Below are positions 10,248-18,724 of a stretch of DNA of 54,473 nucleotides, piece after piece; position 1 is the stretch's first letter, and each line of letters starts with the position of its first letter. Source of the stretch: an uncultured Bacteroidota bacterium (GTDB taxonomy: Bacteria; Bacteroidota; Bacteroidia; UBA4408); the NCBI GenBank assembly GCA_903831265.1, contig CAIKXD010000328.1, positions 1-54,473 of the forward strand, given 5' to 3'. The notes beneath the pieces are model-generated. The model saw only the letters and a list, made by a program, of their open reading frames with translations, was not told where the DNA came from and did no database searches. The position numbers and the translations under genes are program-made.

Positions 10248-11228
10248 ATGAAATCAAAAAATCTTTTATTTATTCTTGCTTTTCAATTGGTATTTTTACT
10301 GAACGCCAATGCGCAATTATTATTGAACGAGGTTAAAGTAAATCCGCCAGGAAACGATAATCCTTTCGAATTTATTGAATTGAAAGGCACTCCCGGAAGT
10401 TTGATTTCAAATACTTACTTATTAATTTTAGAAGGCGATTCAGCAAGTGCCGGCAACGCAGATTTAGTGATAAGATTAAATAATATTACTTTAGGAAGCA
10501 ATGGCTTGTATTTTATTGGTACCTCATTGGGTTATACAATAGCTGCACCAACCCTTTTGCGAGATACACTTATTTTTGGCATACCGGGAGGTATTATAGA
10601 AAATGGCAGTAGTACTTTCCTATTGGTTTATAGCATAACGCCTATTATTTATGGTTTAGATTATGATGCAAATAATGATGGTACTTTGGAGTTGCCTGCT
10701 GGTGCTACTATTGTAGATTCATTTGGATGGATTTCTGGAGGTTCAACTGCTGCTGTTTTGTATTCTTCAGCTGTGATTGCGCAAAGCAATGGCACACCAG
10801 ATGCAGCAGTTAGATTTTATGGAAATAATGTGGCCAACTCAGCCGCAGCTTGGTATTGTGGCGACTTAATTGGTACAGGTGTAAGTGGAACTTTCGATGC
10901 CTTAGAAATCAGTTTTAATTTTCCTACAGGTGGCGCACTCAGTCCTGGTGATCATAATTTACCAAACACTTTATCAGTAAAAGAAATTGTGCCTTCAAAC
11001 AAACTAATTATTAGTCCAAATCCTGCGCAAAATAAAGTAAATGTAAATGGCATTAAAAACAATGCTAACTTTCAAATATTTGATATCACTGGCAAATTAA
11101 AAATGAGTGGACAAGTTTCACCAAATCAATTAGAGATTGATGTTCAAGAATTTACCGATGGCCTTTATTTACTAAAAGTATACAATGCACAAGAGTTGTA
11201 TTGTTCAAAATTCGAAATTCATAAATAG
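10248..11228 (+). CDS. Secreted protein with lamin-tail-like N-terminus and T9SS type A sorting domain
   Basis: ATG at 10248 gives signal peptide MKSKNLLFILAFQLVFLLNANAQ; LLLNEVKVNPPGNDNPFEFIEL; C-terminal LIISPNPAQNKVNVNG...FDITGKL...LYLLKVY. Confidence 0.8.
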   Translation: MKSKNLLFILAFQLVFLLNANAQLLLNEVKVNPPGNDNPFEFIELKGTPGSLISNTYLLILEGDSASAGNADLVIRLNNITLGSNGLYFIGTSLGYTIAAPTLLRDTLIFGIPGGIIENGSSTFLLVYSITPIIYGLDYDANNDGTLELPAGATIVDSFGWISGGSTAAVLYSSAVIAQSNGTPDAAVRFYGNNVANSAAAWYCGDLIGTGVSGTFDALEISFNFPTGGALSPGDHNLPNTLSVKEIVPSNKLIISPNPAQNKVNVNGIKNNANFQIFDITGKLKMSGQVSPNQLEIDVQEFTDGLYLLKVYNAQELYCSKFEIHK

Positions 11229-11250
11229 TTAATTATAGAAAAGATACATT

Positions 11251-11898
11251 ATGGCAAATATCATAGGAAGAACAAATTCAATTTTTAATCAATTTGTAGC
11301 TGAAATAAGAGATGCGTCTATACAAACAGACAGTATGCGCTTTAGAAGAAATCTGGAAAGGATGGGTGAAATAATGGCTTATGAATTAAGTAAGGATTTA
11401 AGCTATAAAATATCTTCTGTAACAACATCTCTTGGTGAAGCAGAGGTTGGTGTTATAGATGATCAGATTGTTATTGGCACCATTTTAAGAGCTGGTTTAC
11501 CATTGCATCAAGGGGTGTTAAATTATTTTGATAGAGCTCAAAATGCTTTTATCTCTGCCTACAGAAAGCATCATAAGGACAATTCATTTGAAATAGCGAT
11601 TGAATATTTATCGAGCCCCGATTTAGATGGCAAAATTTTAATACTAACCGATCCTATGTTGGCCACAGGTTCTTCAATGGTTTTAGCATTTAAGGGATTA
11701 TTAAGTAAAGGAACACCAAAACACATACACATTGTAGCCGCAATTGCCAGTAAAGAAGGATTGCAATATGTTGAAAAAAATATGCCCGAAAACACTACTG
11801 TTTGGGTTGGTGCTGTAGATGATGAATTAACTGTACAGTCGTATATTGTGCCAGGATTGGGCGATGCAGGCGACTTGGCATATGGAGTGAAATCGTAA
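11251..11898 (+). CDS. upp: Uracil phosphoribosyltransferase
   Basis: PRPP-binding loop ILTDPMLATGSSMVLA; AGLPLHQGVLNYFD; GLGDAGDLAYG C-terminus. Confidence 0.93.
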   Translation: MANIIGRTNSIFNQFVAEIRDASIQTDSMRFRRNLERMGEIMAYELSKDLSYKISSVTTSLGEAEVGVIDDQIVIGTILRAGLPLHQGVLNYFDRAQNAFISAYRKHHKDNSFEIAIEYLSSPDLDGKILILTDPMLATGSSMVLAFKGLLSKGTPKHIHIVAAIASKEGLQYVEKNMPENTTVWVGAVDDELTVQSYIVPGLGDAGDLAYGVKS

Positions 11899-11900
11899 TT

Positions 11901-12371
11901 TTGGGTTTTGTATTTCTTAAAATATTGGGTATTGCTTTAGGCTGTGCTGTAAAGCCTGTAATTGCTATTCCTGCTTCTGTGGCAGCTGGTGCCGAATTTT
12001 ATCAAACTATATTAGGTGGAATTATAGGAGGTTGTACAGGTATAACGATTTATTTATATAGTTTAGACTACTTATTAAAAACGTATAAAAAGCATCTTCA
12101 CAATAAAAAGCACCATGAAGTTGTAAAGGCGCCCGTTAAAAAAAAAGCTGTATTTACTAAAAGAAATAGGATGATTGTGCGTTTAATGCAAAAATATGGA
12201 TTGAACGGAATTGCCTTTTTAACCCCTCTGTTATCATTGCCATTAGGCGTATTTATTGCCGAAAGAATTAATGAAAAGTTTATTCAGAATCGCCAAAAGG
12301 TATTGTTGTATTTGTGTGTTTCGATGGTGATATGGACTTTTATTTTAACAGGTATTTCGCATTTGTTTTAA
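11901..12371 (+). CDS. Small integral membrane protein (hypothetical)
   Basis: 156-aa ORF from TTG start, several hydrophobic segments; immediately follows upp. Confidence 0.55.
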   Translation: MGFVFLKILGIALGCAVKPVIAIPASVAAGAEFYQTILGGIIGGCTGITIYLYSLDYLLKTYKKHLHNKKHHEVVKAPVKKKAVFTKRNRMIVRLMQKYGLNGIAFLTPLLSLPLGVFIAERINEKFIQNRQKVLLYLCVSMVIWTFILTGISHLF

Positions 12372-12388
12372 ATTGTGAAAGGACTTGG

Positions 12389-12424
12389 AGTCCTCGTTGC
12401 TTCCGAAGTTTCGGAACGAGGACT
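12389..12424. repeat. REP-like hairpin AGTCCTCG...CGAGGACT
   Basis: AGTCCTCG-TTGC-TTCCGAA-GT-TTCGGAA-CGAGGACT: two nested perfect stems (8 bp and 7 bp). Confidence 0.65.
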
Positions 12425-12487
12425 AGTAAAGGTGACCTGTTTTACCACAGTAATTTGCATTTTTGCAATCTGTAAAATTATTTATTG

Positions 12488-12537
12488 GGCACAAGTCTGA
12501 AGACTCGCGCCAGGTATAGTATGAAGACTCGTGCTAG
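12488..12537. repeat. REP-like near-palindrome plus partial second copy
   Basis: GGCACAAGTCTGAAGACTCGCGCC (AGTCT/AGACT core) followed by TGAAGACTCGTGCTAG. Confidence 0.5.
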
Positions 12538-12550
12538 TAAATGATATAAT

Positions 12551-12681
12551 AATACCGATTACACTTTCAATTTAGTCCAATTGCGTCCAAGCCTTATTTT
12601 ACTAGTATCAAGTTGTATCGGCATTAACCATTGTAAATTTATTAAAAAGCTTTGGGCTATTTAATAAATATAATTGGTATA
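12551..12681 (+). repeat. MITE-like dispersed repeat, copy 1
   Basis: AATACCGATTACACTTTCAATTTAGTCCAATT...TATCGGCATTAACCATTG...TAATTGGTATA; similar to copies at 14596 (rc), 40923 and 54361. Confidence 0.75.
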
Positions 12682-12842
12682 ACTTGCGTTGGTATGCTTT
12701 AGTCGGTAAAAAGCCATTTAAAGTAAGAATATTAAGATTTTTATCAATTAAGGATTTGCCGCTATGGTTGTCTACTAAAAAATCGTGCTGCGAAATTCCA
12801 ATTTTTGCTGTATAATTCTTTTTATTTTTGAATAAAAAAAGC

Positions 12843-12850
12843 TACATTTG
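12843..12850 (+). promoter_or_regulatory. Putative Bacteroidota -7 box (TACATTTG) upstream of prs
   Basis: TAnnTTTG consensus match 25 bp before the prs ATG; -33 element not clearly seen. Confidence 0.4.
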
Positions 12851-12874
12851 CACTCCTTTTTTCGGCACATAACC

Positions 12875-13813
12875 ATGGAATCTCAAGTAAAAATATTCTC
12901 AGGCACACAATCGATGTACCTCTCGAGCAACATAGCGTTGAGTTATGGGCAAGATTTAGGTAAAATGACTGTTTCGAGATTTAGTGATGGTGAGTTTCAA
13001 CCTTCATTTGAAGAAACAGTAAGGGGTGCGGATGTTTTTATTATACAATCTACTTTTCCGCCCACAGATAATTTATTTGAAATGTTGTTGATGATTGATG
13101 CCGCAAAAAGGGCATCGGCCAATCAAATTATAGCGGTGATGCCTTATTTTGGTTTTGCTCGACAGGATAGAAAGGATAAGCCTAGAGTTGCTATTGGTGC
13201 TAAATTAGTTGCTAATTTGTTGAGCTCTGCTGGAGTTACACGTATTATCACGATGGATTTGCACGCAGATCAGATACAAGGATTTTTTGATGTGCCAGTA
13301 GATCATTTGTACGCTTCTAGCATATTTTTGCCTTATATACAATCTTTAAATTTACCCAACTTAACCATTGCAGCCCCAGATATGGGAGGTTCTAAAAGAG
13401 CAAATGCGTATGCAAAATATTTAAATTGCGATATTGTAATTTGCTATAAACAACGCAAGGTGGCCAACAAAATTGAAAGCATGACTTTGATAGGTGATGT
13501 AGAAGGTAAAGATATTGTGTTGATAGATGATATTGTAGATACCGCAGGCACTTTGGCTAAGGCTTGTGACATTATGATGGATAAGGGCGCTAACAGCGTT
13601 AGAGCAGTTTGCACCCATCCAATTTTATCTGGCAAAGCTTATGAAACCATAGAGAAATCTAAGTTAACGGAGTTGATAGTTACTGACACGATACCGCTTA
13701 AACCAGAAATGAATTTGGGCAAAATAAAGGTGCTAACGGTGGCCGATTTATTTGCAGATGTGTTTAAGCGTGTGCATAATTTTGAATCTATAAGTTCTTA
13801 TTTTATATCATAA
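12875..13813 (+). CDS. prs: Ribose-phosphate pyrophosphokinase
   Basis: MPYFGFARQDRKDKPRVAIGAKLVANLL; DLHADQIQGFFDVPVDHL; IVLIDDIVDTAGTL. Start moved to ATG 12875 (the ORF track used TTG 12848). Confidence 0.95.
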   Translation: MESQVKIFSGTQSMYLSSNIALSYGQDLGKMTVSRFSDGEFQPSFEETVRGADVFIIQSTFPPTDNLFEMLLMIDAAKRASANQIIAVMPYFGFARQDRKDKPRVAIGAKLVANLLSSAGVTRIITMDLHADQIQGFFDVPVDHLYASSIFLPYIQSLNLPNLTIAAPDMGGSKRANAYAKYLNCDIVICYKQRKVANKIESMTLIGDVEGKDIVLIDDIVDTAGTLAKACDIMMDKGANSVRAVCTHPILSGKAYETIEKSKLTELIVTDTIPLKPEMNLGKIKVLTVADLFADVFKRVHNFESISSYFIS

Positions 13814-13890
13814 AAATTACCCGCATTAATTAATAATATATAACCAAAGCAAGGGCGGGATTTGCTGAGGTTGAACAAAAAATAAATTAA

Positions 13891-14481
13891 ATGAAATCAG
13901 TATCTATTAGCGGCTTGTCTAGAGCAAGCGTAGGGAAAAAAGATGCGAAAGCAGTGCGCAATGCAGGCTTTGTACCTTGTGTGCTTTACGGAGGTAAAGA
14001 CCAAAAAACTTTTTCGGTAAAGTATAACGATTTATTACCTTTGGTTTACACACCAGAAGTATTAACAGTTGACTTAAACATTGATGGCACAAACTACAAG
14101 GCCTTGATGCAAGAAATTCAATTTCATGCCATTAATGACAAAATAGTACATATCGACTTTTTAGAGATGTTCGATAACAAGCCAGTTTTTATTGATATTC
14201 CGGTACATACTACAGGGAACTCAATTGGGGTTAAAGCGGGTGGTAAGTTAACTTTGAATGTAAGAAAATTGAAAGTAAAAGCATTACCAGCTAATTTACC
14301 AGATAGCATTGAAATTAAAATTGATCACCTAGATATTGGAAAAAGCATAAGAGTTTCTGAAATTGCTGTAAATAATATTGAATTGTTGGATACACCAAAC
14401 ATGGTTGTTGTAACTATTAAAGCTACACGTAACATGGCTTCAGCAGCAACAGATGCAGCTAAGGCTCCAGGTAAGAAGTAA
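13891..14481 (+). CDS. rplY: 50S ribosomal protein L25/general stress protein Ctc
   Basis: SISGLSRASVGKKDAKAVRNAGFVPCVLYGGKDQ; HIDFLEMFDNKPVFIDIPVHTTGNSIGVKAGGKL. Confidence 0.92.
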   Translation: MKSVSISGLSRASVGKKDAKAVRNAGFVPCVLYGGKDQKTFSVKYNDLLPLVYTPEVLTVDLNIDGTNYKALMQEIQFHAINDKIVHIDFLEMFDNKPVFIDIPVHTTGNSIGVKAGGKLTLNVRKLKVKALPANLPDSIEIKIDHLDIGKSIRVSEIAVNNIELLDTPNMVVVTIKATRNMASAATDAAKAPGKK

Positions 14482-14494
14482 TTTAAACTTGCTA

Positions 14495-14532
14495 TTAAAA
14501 AAGGGATACAAATTACTTTGTATCCCTTTTTT
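14495..14532 (+). terminator. Rho-independent terminator after rplY
   Basis: AAAAAAGGGATACAAATTACTTTGTATCCCTTTTTTTT perfect stem plus T-tract. Confidence 0.85.
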
Positions 14533-14595
14533 TTGTGTTAATCCGTACAAATCGCACTATCCCAGCGTGAAATAAGGAATTGCCCAAATTTGTTT

Positions 14596-14670
14596 TATAC
14601 CGATACTGCTTGAAATTAGTAAAGTAAGGCCCTGCTTCAATTGGACTAAACTGAAAGTGTAATCGGTATA
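14596..14670 (-). repeat. MITE-like dispersed repeat, copy 2 (short, reverse orientation)
   Basis: Reverse complement TATACCGATTACACTTTCAGTTTAGTCCAATT...CCTTACTTTACTAATTTCAAG.AGTATCGGTATA; ends are inverted TATACCGAT. Confidence 0.75.
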
Positions 14671-14720
14671 ATATTTCATTTAATATGATTTTAGTATATT
14701 CGCTAAAAATTGAATGTGAT

Positions 14721-15065
14721 ATGAAGTATGGTAAATATTTTTCATTGGCACTATGTTTGTTTGTGGTTGCCTGTGGTACAAGTAAAAAAACAGTAAAAGA
14801 TACCACAGCGGCATTGCCTGAAGTGAGTTACAAAAAAAATATTTTGCCGATTATTGAAAGTAAATGCGCAGTTTCTGGTTGTCATATTCAAGGATTTCAT
14901 GAAGGTGACTTTACCATATTTGAAGATTTAAAAAAGCAGGTTGATAAAGGAAAGGTAAGAAGGTTAGTAATAGATAATAAAAGTATGCCGCCAGAACAAC
15001 CTTTGGATAGTAAAGAAATAAAATTAATAGATGCCTGGCTTAAACAGGGAGGAAATAATAACTAA
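14721..15065 (+). CDS. c-type cytochrome-like lipoprotein
   Basis: Lipobox LCLFVVACGTS; heme-like CAVSGCH; MPPEQPLDSKEIKLIDAWLKQGG typical of cytochrome-c-like domains. ATG 14721 preferred over 14685. Confidence 0.75.
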   Translation: MKYGKYFSLALCLFVVACGTSKKTVKDTTAALPEVSYKKNILPIIESKCAVSGCHIQGFHEGDFTIFEDLKKQVDKGKVRRLVIDNKSMPPEQPLDSKEIKLIDAWLKQGGNNN

Positions 15066-15085
15066 AAACCAAAATTAAACTAATT

Positions 15086-15637
15086 ATGAAAAAAATCATT
15101 GCCTTTACAGCGCTTTTATTTGCTGGATATTCTAGCATCAACGCCCAAGTATTTAAATCTAAAAAAGACGAAGTTAAAATAAGTTTTTTTTCTTCAACAC
15201 CTATTGAAGATATCTCTGCGTTACACAGTACTTCAACTTCGTTTATTGCCAATGACTCTATTAAATTTTCATTATCTAACACTGGCTTTATTTTTAAAAG
15301 TCCATTAATGCAAGAGCATTTTAATGAAAATTATATGGAAAGTGCAAAGTATCCCAAATCTACTTTTAGAGGAAAAATTAATGAAAAAACAGACCTAAGC
15401 AAAGATGGTGTTTATAAAGTAACATGCACAGGTGTGATGTTTATGCATGGTGTAGAAAAGGTAATTACTATGCCTGGAACCTTTACTGTTAAAGGTGGAG
15501 ATGTAAATTTAGTGAGCAGCTTCAAAGTTAGATTAGATGATTATAAAATAGCAAGACCAAAGGTAGTAATGGAAAAAATTGCTGAAGAACTTGATATTAA
15601 GATCAATGCAAATTATGCTCCTTACAAGAAGCCTTAA
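15086..15637 (+). CDS. YceI family protein
   Basis: Secreted lipocalin-like: FNENYMESAKYPKSTFRGKI...GVYKVTCTGVMFMHGVEKVITMPGTFTVKGG. Confidence 0.87.
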   Translation: MKKIIAFTALLFAGYSSINAQVFKSKKDEVKISFFSSTPIEDISALHSTSTSFIANDSIKFSLSNTGFIFKSPLMQEHFNENYMESAKYPKSTFRGKINEKTDLSKDGVYKVTCTGVMFMHGVEKVITMPGTFTVKGGDVNLVSSFKVRLDDYKIARPKVVMEKIAEELDIKINANYAPYKKP

Positions 15638-15650
15638 TTGATTCAGGTTA

Positions 15651-16026
15651 CATGCTTTGTTGGTGGTAACAAAGAGTAAATGGTTCAAAGTTTTTGTTGG
15701 TGATAACACCAACAAAGAGTAAGTTCAAAGGTTTTGTTGGTGATAACACCAACAAAGAGTAGTGAAAACACCAACAAATAGTAACATGCTTTGTTGGTGG
15801 TAACAAAGAGTAAATGGTTTAAAGGTTTTGTTGGTGATAACACCAACAAAGAGTAGTTCAAAGGTTTTGTTGGTAATAACACCAACAAAGAGTAGTTCAA
15901 AGGTTTTGTTGGTAATAACACCAACAAAGAGTAAGTAAATGGTTCAAAGGTTTTGTTGGTGATAACACCAACAAATAGTAAGTGATAACACCAACAAAGA
16001 GTAGTGAAAACACCAACAAAGAGTAA
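15651..16026. repeat. Array of palindromic hairpin repeats (TTTGTTGGTGATAACACCAACAAA units, GAGTA-containing linkers)
   Basis: Full hairpins at 15693-15716, 15733-15756, 15827-15850, 15866-15889, 15905-15928, 15952-15975, plus half units and two CTTTGTTGGTGGTAACAAAG variants. Confidence 0.95.
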
Positions 16027-16130
16027 GTTATTTTGGTATTACTGCTGTTATATTAGTAAAACAAATAGTAGATTTATATTGCTGTTATAGCTATACCAAT
16101 AAACTGTTAGGTACTTAAAAAAAGTATATT

Positions 16131-16167
16131 AAAAAGCTCCTGTGAAATTTATTTGCAGGAGCTTTTT
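16131..16167. terminator. Bidirectional-looking terminator between converging genes
   Basis: AAAAAGCTCCTG tgaaatttatttg CAGGAGCTTTTT, 12-bp perfect stem flanked by A/T tracts. Confidence 0.8.
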
Positions 16168-16182
16168 AATATTGATAAAATG

Positions 16183-18597
16183 TTAATAGATGGCAGGGAA
16201 TTGATTTGGATTGGCTTCGTGCATAATGGCATAAACGGCATCAAAAACATCCTCTGCCGAAGGTTTGCTAAAGTAATCGCCATCGGACCCATACGCTGGT
16301 CTGTGTGGTTTAGCAGCAAGCGTTGAAGGTTTACCGTCTAAGTATTGATAGGCATTTTGTATTTCTACTATTTGCTGTAAAATAAATGCCGAAGCGCCAC
16401 CTGGCACATCTTCATCAACTACTAATAATCTGTTTGTGCGCTTTATTGACTCAGTAATTAAATGATTGATATCAAAAGGTAATAGGGTTTGCACATCAAT
16501 TAATTCAACGCTAATTCCTATGGCTTCAAGTTGCTCGCAAGCCTCAGCCACAATTCTACAGGTACTTCCATAGGTAACTAAAGTAATGTCGTTTCCTTGA
16601 CGTAAAATTTCTGGAACGCCTAAAGGAGTTTTAAACTCACCTAAGTTGCTAGGCATTTTTTCTTTTAAACGATATCCATTTAATGTTTCGACAATAACAC
16701 CGGGCTCGTCTCCTTGTAACAGCAAGTTATAAAAACCTGCAGCTTGGGTCATGTTTCGTGGCACACAAATGTTAATACCTCTTAAAGCATGAATAATTGT
16801 TCCCATTGGAGAACCGCTATGCCAAATGCCTTCTAATCGGTGACCGCGTGTTCTGATAATTAAAGGTGCTTTTTGTCCGCCTTTGGTTCTATATTGGAGA
16901 GTTGCTAAATCGTCACTTAAAATTTGCAAGCCGTATAAAAAATAATCTAAATATTGGATTTCGGCAATTGGTCGTAAGCCACGCATGGCCATGCCAATTC
17001 CTTGTCCCATAATGCTTGCTTCTCTTATTCCCACATCGCTTACGCGCAATTCTCCAAATTTTTCTTGCAATCTTTCGCAGCCTTGATTAACATCGCCAAT
17101 GCGGCCAACATCTTCGCCAAATATAAGTACTTCGGGTCTGTTGCTTAAAATATAGTCGAAGTTATCGCGAATAATTTCGCGTGCATCTACCATTTTAGAG
17201 TCAGCGTTGTATGTAGGTGCAACTGCCTCTATATTACTTAAAGCTTGCGCTGATTGGCTATGCAGGTGACTGCTGTATTTGTCATTGCATTCATTTAATG
17301 ATTGGTAATAAAAGTTTTTTAGCGCGCTATTTACAACATCTCCTTCGGTTCTTGTGATGCGAATTGCTTTTCTAATATTGCTGTGAATATCTCTTCTGCT
17401 AGGATCTAGTATAGCATTAAACTTAGATTTTATTTCTGTTAAAGCCGATTGGAATTCGCTTTTATTTATGACTTCATCAAGTAAATTGTTGAAGGTATTT
17501 ATTTCTGTTTTGATTGGATCTAAAAAAGCTTTCCAAGCAGCTGATTTTGCATCTTTTACCTTGTTTTTAGCCTCGTTTTCAATATTGGCTAAATCATCTT
17601 CAGTTGCTAATGCGTTTTTAAGCATCCATTCGCGCATTTGTTTAATGCAATCGAAGTCTGCTTCCCATTGTAAACGTTCTTTATTTTTGTAACGTTCATG
17701 ACTTCCGGAAGTGCTGTGTCCTTGTGGTTGTGTAATTTCTTCGACATGAATTAACACAGGTACATGTTGTTCACGAGCAATTGAGGTGGCTTTTTCGAAG
17801 ATTTCGCATAATGCCACATAATCCCAACCTTTTACTTTAAATATTTCGAAACCGTTGGTGTTGGCTTCTTTTTGAAATCCTTTTAGTACTTCAGAAATAC
17901 TTTCTTTGGTGGTTTGATATTTTTTGGGTACTGAAATTCCATGTCCATCATCCCAAACACACATTACCATTGGCACTTGTAACACACCTGCAGCATTGAT
18001 AGATTCCCAAAATAAACCTTCGGAAGTACTTGCATCACCAATCGTTCCGAATGCAATTTCATTTCCTTTGTTAGAGAAGTTTGTAAAACCTTCTAAACCT
18101 GGCACATTTCTATAAATTTTTGAAGCTTGGGCTAGTCCTAATAAACGTGGCATTTGACCGCCGGTAGGAGAGATATCTGCCGAAGAATTTTTTATTTGCG
18201 TTAAATTTTTCCATGTGCCATCATCATTTAAGCTGCGTGTGGCAAAGTGTCCACCCATTTGGCGACCACCAGATGTTGGGTCGGCATTAACATCGGCATG
18301 AGCGTATAAACCAGCAAACCATTGTTGTATTGTAAGATTGCCCGTGGCAAACATAAAAGTTTGATCTCTGTAGTATCCTGAGCGGAAATCACCATCTTTA
18401 AAACTGCGGGCCATTGCTAATTGGGCTACTTCTTTTCCGTCACCAAAAATTCCGAATTTAGCTTTACCGGTAAGTACTTCTTTTCTACCCAATAAACTGG
18501 CTTCTCGACTTTCCACAGCAATACGGTAATCGTTAATTACCAATTGTTTAAAATCTTCAAAAGGAGGGCTTATAACTTTTGAGGTTTCTTTTGACAT
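16183..18597 (-). CDS. Thiamine-dependent 2-oxo acid dehydrogenase E1, fused alpha+beta subunits
   Basis: N-terminal alpha E1 (GRQMGGHFATRS, IGDASTSEGLFWESINAAGVLQVPMVMCVWDDGHGISVP) and C-terminal beta E1 (NRPEVLIFGEDVGRIGDVNQGCERLQEKFG, RLLVVDEDVPGGASAFILQ). Confidence 0.92.
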   Translation of the reverse strand: MSKETSKVISPPFEDFKQLVINDYRIAVESREASLLGRKEVLTGKAKFGIFGDGKEVAQLAMARSFKDGDFRSGYYRDQTFMFATGNLTIQQWFAGLYAHADVNADPTSGGRQMGGHFATRSLNDDGTWKNLTQIKNSSADISPTGGQMPRLLGLAQASKIYRNVPGLEGFTNFSNKGNEIAFGTIGDASTSEGLFWESINAAGVLQVPMVMCVWDDGHGISVPKKYQTTKESISEVLKGFQKEANTNGFEIFKVKGWDYVALCEIFEKATSIAREQHVPVLIHVEEITQPQGHSTSGSHERYKNKERLQWEADFDCIKQMREWMLKNALATEDDLANIENEAKNKVKDAKSAAWKAFLDPIKTEINTFNNLLDEVINKSEFQSALTEIKSKFNAILDPSRRDIHSNIRKAIRITRTEGDVVNSALKNFYYQSLNECNDKYSSHLHSQSAQALSNIEAVAPTYNADSKMVDAREIIRDNFDYILSNRPEVLIFGEDVGRIGDVNQGCERLQEKFGELRVSDVGIREASIMGQGIGMAMRGLRPIAEIQYLDYFLYGLQILSDDLATLQYRTKGGQKAPLIIRTRGHRLEGIWHSGSPMGTIIHALRGINICVPRNMTQAAGFYNLLLQGDEPGVIVETLNGYRLKEKMPSNLGEFKTPLGVPEILRQGNDITLVTYGSTCRIVAEACEQLEAIGISVELIDVQTLLPFDINHLITESIKRTNRLLVVDEDVPGGASAFILQQIVEIQNAYQYLDGKPSTLAAKPHRPAYGSDGDYFSKPSAEDVFDAVYAIMHEANPNQFPAIY

Positions 18598-18635
18598 GTT
18601 ATATTTTTGAAATAATTGACTTTTCCTAATTGGAG

Positions 18636-18643
18636 CAAATATA
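18636..18643 (-). promoter_or_regulatory. Putative -7 box (TATATTTG) upstream of the E1 gene
   Basis: Reverse-strand TATATTTG, 38 bp before the ATG; TAnnTTTG consensus. Confidence 0.35.
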
Positions 18644-18724
18644 AGAAAAAAACACGTTTTATGGTCTTCGCAAAGAAATCATAATTTGCTGAACACAAGA
18701 CAAAGCATTGAGATTTTAAATGAA

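Noticed and set aside
14513-14806. Minus-strand 97-aa ORF spanning terminator and MITE copy 2
   Set aside because: Runs through a terminator and repeat and overlaps the start of the cytochrome lipoprotein gene.
15685-15927. Minus-strand 80-aa ORF with 13-aa repeats (LVLLPTKPLNYSL)
   Set aside because: Produced by the 39-bp hairpin repeat (39 = 13 codons); no ribosome site or protein-like composition. Treated as non-coding repeat.
15651-16026. Possible CRISPR array
   Set aside because: Repeats are palindromic and the linkers themselves repeat; there are no unique spacers and no cas genes in the window.
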